From positions 1,438-55,576 of the forward strand of contig JAHFCF010000018.1 in the NCBI GenBank assembly GCA_023249645.1: a stretch of DNA of 54,139 nucleotides. Reading direction: 5' to 3'. The notes beneath the pieces were generated by a model that did not search any database, had not been told where the DNA came from, and saw nothing but the letters and a program-made list of their open reading frames with translations. Shown piece by piece: positions 23,733-30,712 of the stretch (position 1 is the first letter of the stretch; the number at the start of each line of letters is the position of its first letter). The translations under genes and the position numbers were made by a program. Origin of the DNA: Elusimicrobiota bacterium. GTDB taxonomy: Bacteria > Elusimicrobiota > Elusimicrobia > UBA1565 > UBA9628.

Positions 23733-25085
23733 TCACGCCAGAACGTCTAGAAGCTCCGCCAAGAAAGCGGCCTCGTTCCAGGCGTCCTCGTAGATAGAGA
23801 GCCCCAAGCGCACGACGACCAGCCTGCGCGAAGGGATGACAGCCACGACCTGTCCCTCGTGGCCGAGGGCGAAGAAGGCGTCGGTCGGCAAGTGTGCGGC
23901 CGCCGGGGTATGGCCGCCGAATTCCTTGGATAGCTTGAGCCACCAGTGGGCGCCATAATAACGAGCATGCGACTGCGGCGCATGCGTGCGGCCGGAAGTG
24001 ACCCATCCTTCAGGGAGGATGCGCCGGCCGGCCCAGACGCCGTCCTGGGCATAGAGCAGGCCAAAACGCGCCCAGTCCCGAGCCGTGGCCAGCATGAAAG
24101 AGGACGGCACAAGGTTTCCTGAAGCGTCCGGCTCCATCACGGCGCTCGCCATGCCCAGGGGCTCAAAGAGAGCGCGCCTGGGCCACTCAAGGAACTGCTC
24201 CGCTCCCAAGCCGGTCGCCCTGCGCACGATGCGCGCGATGATGTTTGAGGTCCCGCTCGAGTAAGCCCAGCGAACCCCGGGCACGGCCACCAACTTCTTA
24301 TCCGCGGCAAAGGCGCCTGCGTCCGCATTGTCGAAAAGCATGCGCGTCACATCCGAGAGGGGATTACCGTACACCTCGGAGAACTTCAGCCCGCTGCGCA
24401 TGCGCAGAAGATCATCCAGGGAGATATCCCTGCGCGCGTCGCTCCACTCAGGAAGGAGTCCACGAGCCTGAAGGCTCAGCCGGCCCTCTCCGACCAGAAT
24501 GCCGACCAAGGCGTGCAAGACGCTCTTGGTCATGGACCAGCCCGGCAAGGGCATGTGCGGGCCAAATCCCGGGGCGTAGCGCTCCGCCACGAGACGGCCG
24601 TCCTGGACCACGACCACGGCCCGCGTGCGCCGAAGCCGACGGCAATTGGGCTCGGGAAAGACGCCATCCAAGATCCGGGCCACCCGCTCAGGAACGGCAC
24701 GGACAGTTTCTTGAGGCTCTCCCTCGGGCCAGGGCCGGTCGCCGGCCAGCTTCAAGGGAGGCAGTATGTGCGGCTTGAGTCCCGCGGGAGGATCCCCAAT
24801 GACGAGCGTCGCGCCGAGACCCGACCGATGGACGGCGGTCTTGGCACAGAACCCGAGAAAAGAAGCTGTGACCCGTCCATGCGGCTCGTCAACATCCACG
24901 CGCAGCAGCTTCAAGAAGCGGTAGCTGTCGCAAGAAACATCCTGCAACGCGGACTCCAAGCTGCGCTTGGAAACAAAAAGCGCCGAGCAGAGGACCTTGG
25001 CCTTGTACCCAGCTCCGATAGCTGCGATGCGCGAGAACGCCCACAAAAGAACCGCAACGCAAAGAACGATGAAACAGAAGATCAT
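23733..25085 (-). CDS. Membrane-anchored serine hydrolase (class C beta-lactamase family)
   Basis: 450 aa. One N-terminal helix (FCFIVLCVAVLLWAFSRIAA) anchors a domain with the three family motifs: S-x-x-K as SMTK within GWSMTKSVLHALVG, Y-x-S as WAYSSGTSN, and ALGHEGQ in place of the usual K-T-G/H-x-G. Such proteins are periplasmic penicillin-binding-protein-like esterases or peptidases; resistance to beta-lactams is not implied. About 140 residues between the helix and the catalytic domain are unusual in length and unassigned. Confidence 0.88.
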   Translation of the reverse strand: MIFCFIVLCVAVLLWAFSRIAAIGAGYKAKVLCSALFVSKRSLESALQDVSCDSYRFLKLLRVDVDEPHGRVTASFLGFCAKTAVHRSGLGATLVIGDPPAGLKPHILPPLKLAGDRPWPEGEPQETVRAVPERVARILDGVFPEPNCRRLRRTRAVVVVQDGRLVAERYAPGFGPHMPLPGWSMTKSVLHALVGILVGEGRLSLQARGLLPEWSDARRDISLDDLLRMRSGLKFSEVYGNPLSDVTRMLFDNADAGAFAADKKLVAVPGVRWAYSSGTSNIIARIVRRATGLGAEQFLEWPRRALFEPLGMASAVMEPDASGNLVPSSFMLATARDWARFGLLYAQDGVWAGRRILPEGWVTSGRTHAPQSHARYYGAHWWLKLSKEFGGHTPAAAHLPTDAFFALGHEGQVVAVIPSRRLVVVRLGLSIYEDAWNEAAFLAELLDVLA

Positions 25086-25123
25086 GCTCGAACCTGGGGT
25101 CTAATTTAACATAAATTAAGATA

Positions 25124-25154
25124 AAATACGGAAAATACGAGAAAGCCTGACACC
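25124..25154 (+). repeat. RAYT-type repeat upstream of the DUF3467 gene
   Basis: 31 bp identical to the right end of the RAYT unit (AAATACGGAAAATACG to GCCTGACACC). It ends 3 nt before the ATG at 25158, so it occupies the position of the ribosome-binding site and has no good Shine-Dalgarno. Confidence 0.9.
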
Positions 25155-25157
25155 CCC

Positions 25158-25532
25158 ATGGAACCGACTAAATACGCCAAAGGCAAGCACCAGTACACCA
25201 AGTGGGGAAAGACCACGGAGGTGAAGACCGTGCCACAACAACCGACGGATCCAGCGCCGCAGGTCCAGCTCCAGGTCGACACCGACGAAGCGACGGCTCA
25301 GGGCGTGTACGCCAACCTTGCCGGAGTCACGCACACGGACACTGAATTCATCCTCGATTTCCTCTTTGTCCAGCCCCATGCGCCCAAGGCGCGGCTGCGC
25401 GCGCGCGTCATCTCAAGCCCCCTGCACACCAAGCGCTTTTTGGCGGCCCTGGCCGACAATGTGCGCAAGTTCGAGGAAAGATTCGGCCCACTGGACGACA
25501 AGACAAAATACGGAAAATACGAGAAAGCCTGA
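25158..25532 (+). CDS. DUF3467-family protein with repeat-encoded tail
   Basis: 124 aa. Residues about 45-110 (GVYANLAGVTHTDTEFILDF, SSPLHTKRFLAALADNVRKF) match DUF3467, small bacterial proteins of unknown function. The N-terminus is Lys-rich (TKYAKGKHQYTKWGKT). The last residues KYGKYEKA and the TGA are supplied by the RAYT-type repeat at 25506-25537, the same tail carried by the transposase. The gene is bracketed by direct copies of that repeat, 382 bp apart, as if it had moved or been captured as a unit. Confidence 0.82.
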   Translation: MEPTKYAKGKHQYTKWGKTTEVKTVPQQPTDPAPQVQLQVDTDEATAQGVYANLAGVTHTDTEFILDFLFVQPHAPKARLRARVISSPLHTKRFLAALADNVRKFEERFGPLDDKTKYGKYEKA

Positions 25533-25537
25533 CACCT
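25506..25537 (+). repeat. RAYT-type repeat at the end of the DUF3467 gene
   Basis: 32 bp identical to 5167-5198, in direct orientation to 25124-25154. On the plus strand it gives the DUF3467 stop. On the minus strand its last bases form part of the TAG stop of the AsmA-like gene, mirroring the TAG-GTGTCAGG junction at 4235. Confidence 0.9.
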
Positions 25538-27089
25538 ACTTAAACAACCCCTTCAAAATCTCGGCCGCCGGCGCCGCGAGCTGATTCAAAGACTTGGTCA
25601 CGGCTTGGCTCACGTCCAAATGGACCTTGGGGTCGTCGAAGGTCCCGCTGATATCGGCGCCGATGGGCGCGGCCCGGGCAATAGTGAGCGTGGCATGCAG
25701 ATGGAGCTTCTGCGCGGGCAAGTCGACGGTCCCCGCCGTGCGGAGATCGAGCGCGTTGCCGTCGATGTGAAAATCCTTGATGGTCGCCAAGCCATGCGCC
25801 ACGAGAATATTGCCCGTGATCGTTTTGAAAAGCAGAGAATCCAAGGAGGGCACCAGCCTGAGCCGGGCCAGCGGCGCCAGCATGGAGCTGAAGATCCCGG
25901 AAACCCCCCCTGATTTCTGTTCCGGCACGAAGACCCCCGGTCCCGAAGCCAGCTGGACCCTGCCGGACAGCCCGCGCAGGTCCGGGGTCAGGCCCTTCAA
26001 ATCCCAGGAGAGCGTCAGATTCTCCACCGCTGTCCCGTGATAACGGATCTTGCCGATGGAGACTTGGCCGCTCGCCTTCATGGGCACGGCGGCAGCGGCT
26101 GCCTGGGCCGTCTGGCCGCGGGACTTCTGCGTCTTGGCTGGCGCCGGAGCCGGACCCAGAGCGGCCTGGACAGCCATGAGCTGGGCCAGATCCAGGGAGC
26201 TCAGGGTCGCATCCAGACGAGCCTGCGGCGAGCGCGTGAAATCCACGATCGAGGCTTTCAGGGCCAGGGTCCCGTTCCCCAACTGACCCTTGAGCTCCGG
26301 AACATCGAGGCGATCCTTGTCCAAGCGCACGGGACCGGAAAGTTTCACGGCCAGGCCAGCGAGATTGGCCGCGAATTTCTTGATGTCAACGGAGAATTCC
26401 CCGGAAGCCATGCCGGAGAGATCCACCTGAGCGGCCAGATCCGCCTTGGCCTTGAGCGTGCCCGGGGTCAGCTGTTCGACTTGGAGTCCAGCTTCCAGGG
26501 CAAAGGGCCGCATAAGGCTCAGCTGAGTGATCAGGGCCCGCACCTGCGTGACGCGCCACTTCGCGCCAGCCGCGCGATCCTCATACGCGATCTGGCCGTT
26601 GTCCAGCAGGATCTTGCCGGCCTGAAGATCGAAGGGCAGGCTCATCCCCGGAGAAGAAGCCGCCGGCGCGGGCTTGTCGGACGCGGTCATGAGATCCGAG
26701 AAATTGAAGAATCCGGGCTTGAGCTGGACCAGGGAGATCCTCGGCCCAGCGACTACGATCTCGTCGATGACGACCTTGCGGCGCAAAAGCGGCAGCCAAA
26801 GGATGCGCAGGCGCAGGGATTGCATGCTCGCGAACACGCCGGCGTTGAAATCCGGCTTCTCCGAGACCTCCAGGCCCTCCACGACCAGGCCCCGCGCGAC
26901 GCCCAAGCTCACATGCTTGAGCCTGACCTCACGATGGAGACGCTGGGAAGCCTGCTCCACGATGAGGCTGCGGATCTTGGCCGGCGGAAACCAGATCCGC
27001 AGGGCGATGGTGCCTGCCGTGATGCCGGCGATGATGATGAGGGCGATGGAGCCCAAAATCTTATAAACGGTCGGTATTCGATGTTCCAT
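25536..27089 (-). CDS. AsmA-like envelope protein
   Basis: 517 aa. An N-terminal membrane helix (ILGSIALIIIAGITAGTIAL) is followed by the AsmA-type start of the periplasmic part (HREVRLKHVSLGVARGLVVE, LRILWLPLLRRKVVIDEIVV). A long beta-rich region ends in GTFDDPKVHLDVSQA. AsmA/TamB-related proteins form grooved bridges that carry lipid across the periplasm, and this implies an outer membrane. The -10 TAAAAT ends exactly 6 nt before ATG 27089. Its stop codon overlaps a RAYT-type repeat. Confidence 0.85.
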   Translation of the reverse strand: MEHRIPTVYKILGSIALIIIAGITAGTIALRIWFPPAKIRSLIVEQASQRLHREVRLKHVSLGVARGLVVEGLEVSEKPDFNAGVFASMQSLRLRILWLPLLRRKVVIDEIVVAGPRISLVQLKPGFFNFSDLMTASDKPAPAASSPGMSLPFDLQAGKILLDNGQIAYEDRAAGAKWRVTQVRALITQLSLMRPFALEAGLQVEQLTPGTLKAKADLAAQVDLSGMASGEFSVDIKKFAANLAGLAVKLSGPVRLDKDRLDVPELKGQLGNGTLALKASIVDFTRSPQARLDATLSSLDLAQLMAVQAALGPAPAPAKTQKSRGQTAQAAAAAVPMKASGQVSIGKIRYHGTAVENLTLSWDLKGLTPDLRGLSGRVQLASGPGVFVPEQKSGGVSGIFSSMLAPLARLRLVPSLDSLLFKTITGNILVAHGLATIKDFHIDGNALDLRTAGTVDLPAQKLHLHATLTIARAAPIGADISGTFDDPKVHLDVSQAVTKSLNQLAAPAAEILKGLFK

Positions 27090-27094
27090 GGGGG

Positions 27095-27118
27095 TATTTT
27101 AGCGGATTTTGCTATCAT
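27095..27118. promoter_or_regulatory. Divergent leaderless promoters
   Basis: The 35-bp gap carries TAAAAT on the minus strand (27095-27100), 6 nt before ATG 27089, and TATCAT on the plus strand (27113-27118), 6 nt before ATG 27125. Both imply transcription starting at or next to the start codon. Confidence 0.5.
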
Positions 27119-27124
27119 GCCGCC

Positions 27125-27568
27125 ATGCTCCAAGACCTCCGATTCATGAAAGCCGCGATCCAAGAAGCCCGCCAGGGCCTCAAAGAAGGCGGCATCCCCA
27201 TCGGCGCGGTGCTAGTCAAGGACGGCCGCATCATCGGCCGCGGCCACAACCGCCGGGCGCAGAAGAGATCAGCCATCCTCCACGCGGAGATGGACTGCCT
27301 GGAGAACGCCGGACGCTTGAAGCTCAAGGACTACAGACACTGCACGATCTACTCGACCCTTTCGCCCTGCGACATGTGCACGGGCGCGATCCTCCTTTAT
27401 AAGATCCCGCGCGTGGTCATCGGCGAGAACAAGACCTTCAAGGGGCCGGAACGCTATTCTCGCCGGCGCGTGAAGCTCGTCAATCTGGACCTTCAGGAGT
27501 GCAAGGACTTGATGGCGGACTTCATCCGCCGCCGCCCCGAGCTTTGGAACGAGGATATCGGGGAATAG
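27125..27568 (+). CDS. Cytosine deaminase-like nucleobase deaminase (Fcy1 type)
   Basis: 147 aa. The zinc and catalytic motifs are HAEMDCLEN and TLSPCDMCTGAILLYKIP (H-A-E and P-C-x-x-C). The sequence IGENKTFKGPERY and the ending RRPELWNEDIGE closely resemble yeast cytosine deaminase, which ends in W-F-E-D-I-G-E, more than tRNA adenosine deaminase TadA. The expected reaction is cytosine to uracil. The TAG stop is the first three bases of the CTAGG-type element of the next gene. A purine-base operon lies 6 kb downstream, but no link is shown. Confidence 0.85.
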   Translation: MLQDLRFMKAAIQEARQGLKEGGIPIGAVLVKDGRIIGRGHNRRAQKRSAILHAEMDCLENAGRLKLKDYRHCTIYSTLSPCDMCTGAILLYKIPRVVIGENKTFKGPERYSRRRVKLVNLDLQECKDLMADFIRRRPELWNEDIGE

Positions 27569-27628
27569 GTCCTTCGACCCATCCGCGACTGGGTCCATTG
27601 CCGCAGCCTGCCTAGGACCAAAGACCCC
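27566..27628 (+). promoter_or_regulatory. CTAGG-type promoter-upstream element, copy 4
   Basis: 63 nt from TAGGTCCTTCGACCC through GACTGGGTCC to CCTAGGACCAAAGACCCC, ending at the predicted -35 of the gene at 27683. GGTC-cttc-GACC and outer AGGTC..GACC pairings are possible. It is about 80% identical to copy 5, with paired changes in both stems. Its first three bases are the stop codon of the deaminase gene. Confidence 0.7.
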
Positions 27629-27682
27629 TGTCGGATTTGGCAATCCGGCTAAACTATCAGCACCTTAAGGAGAAAACACACA

Positions 27683-28189
27683 ATGAGCAAACTAGGAATG
27701 TTAGTCGGAGTCGGTCTTCTGTGCCTCGCATCTTTGGGCGCATGGGCCAACGGTATCCCCCGAGTAGGGTCGCCACAAATGCCTGTAAGCCCTGCCCCGG
27801 GAAGCCCGCTCGCTGCACTCTACGCGCGCGGATCCTATCTTTTTGGCCAAAAAGTCTCCTTGGCCATGTCCATCGCTGACACTAAACGCGAATTGACAGT
27901 TGCGCTGACTACGATAAGGGATTCTGGCTATACCGTTCCTCCTGTAGAACGGCTTGAGGATGTATTGAACTGGCACAAATGGGACTGGGGGGCGAAGGAT
28001 AATCCCTTAGGGTTGACTAAAAAATGGTTCGATTTGATTAGCCCGGGCAAAGTCCCCCTTTATCATGCCCAGCAGCAAGTCGCAACCAGCTTCAAAAGTT
28101 TCAAAGAAGAATCAAAAGCCCTCGCAGAACTCGAGCAACAGCTTGCGGACGTCCAAGCCGAGATCGCCAAGCTCAATTCGCCGAAGTAG
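27683..28189 (+). CDS. Small secreted protein, tandem paralogue A
   Basis: 168 aa with AAGGAGA upstream. A signal peptide (MLVGVGLLCLASLGAWA) precedes MPVSPAPGSPLAAL, a variable middle and a C-terminal coiled-coil ALAELEQQLADVQAEIAKLN. The same N- and C-terminal blocks occur in the gene at 28573, so the two arose by tandem duplication together with their upstream elements. No known family. The C-terminal heptads suggest oligomerisation or surface attachment; that is inference. Base composition is lower in GC than the neighbours. Confidence 0.8.
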   Translation: MSKLGMLVGVGLLCLASLGAWANGIPRVGSPQMPVSPAPGSPLAALYARGSYLFGQKVSLAMSIADTKRELTVALTTIRDSGYTVPPVERLEDVLNWHKWDWGAKDNPLGLTKKWFDLISPGKVPLYHAQQQVATSFKSFKEESKALAELEQQLADVQAEIAKLNSPK

Positions 28190-28269
28190 AGCACTCCTTG
28201 ATCGCCTTCAAAACCTGTAACAGCTCGCTCATCTGAAGTTCCAACCTGCACCCAGGCGACTTGTCCACA

Positions 28270-28359
28270 AACTTGCCGAGCGGCAAGTTGAGCGGCCTGA
28301 CCAACTGTTGGCGCCCACAGTTGGTCAGAAAATTTGAAAAACTGTCGCCGGCGATAGTT
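28270..28359. repeat. Palindrome triplet in the 383-bp gap between the tandem paralogues
   Basis: The 28190-28572 gap holds three dyads before the CTAGG-type element: AACTTGCCG-AG-CGGCAAGTT (28270-28289), a 32-bp palindrome with one mismatch at 28297-28328 (CTGACCAACTGT and its complement around GGCGCC), and AACTGTCGCCGGCGATAGTT (28340-28359, one mismatch). GGCAAGCTGTTGCC at 28401-28414 is a fourth, weaker dyad. The second and third contain CTGT-N8-A(C/T)AG. Confidence 0.8.
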
Positions 28360-28428
28360 CAGCATCTTGAAACGGAAATATCCTGATGACACTTCAGATG
28401 GGCAAGCTGTTGCCAGCATCTTCCGGCA

Positions 28429-28490
28429 TAGGCCTTTCGGCCCACCCGCGACTGGGTCCATTGCCGCATCCCGCCTAGGACCAAAGGCCT
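28429..28490 (+). promoter_or_regulatory. CTAGG-type promoter-upstream element, copy 5
   Basis: 62 nt from TAGGCCTTTCGGCCC through GACTGGGTCC to CCTAGGACCAAAGGCCTC. AGGCCTTT at the start pairs perfectly with AAAGGCCT at the end. It stops where the predicted -35 begins (-10 TAGAAT at 28514-28519), upstream of the gene at 28573. Confidence 0.7.
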
Positions 28491-28572
28491 CTTTCCATTG
28501 CTCCAATCCGTGTTAGAATATCAACAGTCCCAGCCAAGAATCGATGGACCGGGACAATGAGGAATCTAAAAC

Positions 28573-29121
28573 ATGAACCAGATAAAAACCCTGATCGGAA
28601 TCACTCTTCTTTGCCTAGCGTCTTCGGGCGCATGGGCAATCCAAGCTGTTCCTGGAGGGAAAATGCCGGTGAACCCGACTCCAGGCAGCCAGCTTGCGGC
28701 GCTGAACCAACAGGCGCTCGGGCTTATGGATCAAAAACTCACCCTGATCAACGAACTCAACACGGCCCAGATTGAATTTGTCGATGTGATGTCTCTGATG
28801 AGGCACTATGAAGGGCGCGCGGGTATGTCCAAGGATTTCGCTCTCACGCAATTGCGCACCAAGGAAGCCTCGAAGAATCCTTTACACCTGGGCACACGCA
28901 TCCAGCGTTCTCTCGTCGACGATCTAGATCAGGGCGAGTCCCTCCACCAGGAAGACATAGACTTACAAGCTCACGCCAAAAAGATCGTCTCCTCGATCGA
29001 TGAAAAAACCTCAGCGCTTGCGCAGCTTCAGCAACAGCTGGACGCAGTCAAGGCCGAAATCGCCAAACTCAACGCTCCTCAGCCTGTCGACAAACACGTA
29101 GACCCTTTTAGCAACGATTGA
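28573..29121 (+). CDS. Small secreted protein, tandem paralogue B
   Basis: 182 aa, paralogous to 27683-28189: signal peptide (TLIGITLLCLASSGAWA), MPVNPTPGSQLAAL, then helical sequence ending ALAQLQQQLDAVKAEIAKLN and a short extra tail (PVDKHVDPFSND). Most of the middle differs, so only the ends are under shared constraint. It has a leader of about 45 nt with GAGGAA ahead of ATG 28573. Function is unknown. Its stop abuts the stop of the molybdenum-hydroxylase gene remnant on the other strand. Confidence 0.8.
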   Translation: MNQIKTLIGITLLCLASSGAWAIQAVPGGKMPVNPTPGSQLAALNQQALGLMDQKLTLINELNTAQIEFVDVMSLMRHYEGRAGMSKDFALTQLRTKEASKNPLHLGTRIQRSLVDDLDQGESLHQEDIDLQAHAKKIVSSIDEKTSALAQLQQQLDAVKAEIAKLNAPQPVDKHVDPFSND

Positions 29122-29190
29122 TCAACCATTCGCTTTGATCGCCTTCAGGACCCTCTCTGGCGTGAAGGGCGGCTCGGTCGGGCGTGCGCC
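29122..29190 (-). pseudogene. Remnant of a molybdenum hydroxylase gene 3' end
   Basis: The minus strand reads RPTEPPFTPERVLKAIKANG then stop, aligning with the C-terminus of the hydroxylase at 30713 (RLTEPPFAPEKVLKALKAAR). About 53 bp are about 85% identical to the real gene end, in direct orientation and about 1.6 kb away, with the ATPase gene between the two copies. No rest of the gene is present. Confidence 0.75.
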
Positions 29191-29202
29191 TGACCGAGCC
29201 GC
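29169..29202. repeat. 34-bp imperfect palindrome
   Basis: GCGGCTCGGTC and GACCGAGCCGC flank a 12-nt centre (GGGCGTGCGCCT) that is itself nearly symmetric. Its left half is hydroxylase-derived coding sequence, so the right half looks like an inverted copy of it. AGTTGGACA follows directly. Confidence 0.7.
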
Positions 29203-29211
29203 AGTTGGACA

Positions 29212-30630
29212 CTATTTGGGGGCTCTCAACTCGTTCACCAATCGTGGAAGCTGGCCGGCCATATACAACGGCAGTGAAAGCAATTTGTAGGCGACTTTTT
29301 GTTTCCCGTCGGCGCACGAAACGGTCGTTTCAATAGTCTGTAGCGATGCAGGATTCAGATCGAACCGCACCGCGAAAGGACATCTTTTTTCCGAAACGAA
29401 CTGATGCAGCGATTTCAGCGATCCCGCTTTTCCCGCTTTGACTTCGACCGGGGCTATCAAATCACCGCACGAGACCACATAGTCGACCTCGGCATTGGAA
29501 CTCTTGGCTTCTCGCAGCCAATAAAACAGGCGCGTATCTTCGGCGCCATCATGGCTGTACGCGTCCAACAGCTGTTGGCCGACGAACTGTTCTGCCAGAG
29601 GTCCCTCGTTGATCAGCCGCCTCTCCTCCGGTTCGGAGATCGTCCGCCAATCCAGGCCGAGCAGCCGGTTCATCAGTCCGACATCCAAAAAAATGACCTT
29701 ATAGACGTCGAAATCCGCCTGAGCGGCGAGAGGCACGGCCGAGCACGAACTGTGGTGGATTTTAGAGATGATCCTCGCTTTGGCCAGGAGCTCCAGGGCC
29801 GCCTTGATCTCCCGCGATGACTCTTCGCGGGAAATATTCGAGTATTTGACCTTGGCGCCGATGGCGGTGGGTAGCCGGTCGAAAATGAGCTGAAGCCGCT
29901 GCAGTTCCTTTTTGGTCGCGTATTTGGAAAAGTCGTCTCTATAAGTATCGAGGATAGACCGCTGCGCCTGGACCGCGTCGGCGATCTGCCCATTTTTAAC
30001 ATAGGCGGCCACCGCTTCCGGCATGCCGCCGATAAAAAGGTAGAGCCTTTGGGCTTGCAGCAATTCCAGATGGGCCGCATCCGGCATCCGCGTCCCATCA
30101 TCTCTCAAGTCATACTCGCGCAGATAGCGCCGCAAGGGTTCCTTCCCGATGGCGGCGAGGAATTCCTCGAAAGTCAGGGGATGAAGATAGCGGTACTCGA
30201 TCCTCCCGACCGGCATCGAGAATTTTTTATCGCTCAAAGCAAAGTCCAGCAGGGAGCCGGCCGCGATGATGGGCAGTTCGGGCAGTTCCTCGAAAAAATA
30301 ACGCAATGCGGGCAGGACGCTAGGCACCGCCTGGATTTCATCCAGGAAAAGAAGCGATCCTGGAGCGGCTGGATTATGGTTCAGGATGGACTCGAATTCA
30401 CGGACAATCTGCCGAACATCCAAAGTCCGGAAACTCCGATCCAGCTCTGGATGTTTTTCCAGATTGATTTCGTTGAGCGTGAGGTTCTGGTGTTTGGCGA
30501 AGGCATGCACCAGCGTGGATTTGCCGACCTGTCGTGCACCCCGGATGATGAGTGGTTTTCTCGGGCGGGATACGAGCCAATGTTCAAGGTAGGATAATGC
30601 TGTGCGATCAAACCAAGGCCCTGTGTTCAT
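29212..30630 (-). CDS. AAA-type ATPase with DUF4143 C-terminal domain
   Basis: 472 aa. Walker A is IIRGARQVGKST at about residue 28-39 and Walker B LLFLDEIQAVP near 93. GSLLDFALSDKKFSMPVGRI and HPLTFEEFL follow, then the DUF4143 region ending in a restriction-endonuclease-like core (EVDYVVSCGDLIAPVEVKAG). This common family has no settled role; members are often in defence- or mobile-element-rich sites. TATCAT ends 8 nt before ATG 30630. It is bracketed by the true and remnant 3' ends of the hydroxylase gene. GC content is lower than in the neighbours, consistent with acquisition. Confidence 0.92.
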   Translation of the reverse strand: MNTGPWFDRTALSYLEHWLVSRPRKPLIIRGARQVGKSTLVHAFAKHQNLTLNEINLEKHPELDRSFRTLDVRQIVREFESILNHNPAAPGSLLFLDEIQAVPSVLPALRYFFEELPELPIIAAGSLLDFALSDKKFSMPVGRIEYRYLHPLTFEEFLAAIGKEPLRRYLREYDLRDDGTRMPDAAHLELLQAQRLYLFIGGMPEAVAAYVKNGQIADAVQAQRSILDTYRDDFSKYATKKELQRLQLIFDRLPTAIGAKVKYSNISREESSREIKAALELLAKARIISKIHHSSCSAVPLAAQADFDVYKVIFLDVGLMNRLLGLDWRTISEPEERRLINEGPLAEQFVGQQLLDAYSHDGAEDTRLFYWLREAKSSNAEVDYVVSCGDLIAPVEVKAGKAGSLKSLHQFVSEKRCPFAVRFDLNPASLQTIETTVSCADGKQKVAYKLLSLPLYMAGQLPRLVNELRAPK

Positions 30631-30712
30631 CTGAACCTATGATACCATATTTTTAGACAAAACTGTATAAAAGACAGCTCTGTTTTAACCACAACTGTTT
30701 AATATCTTGCAA

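Noticed and set aside
28190..28572. CRISPR-like array in the repeat-rich gap
   Set aside because: The dyads differ in sequence and length, there are no regular spacers, and no cas genes are in the window.
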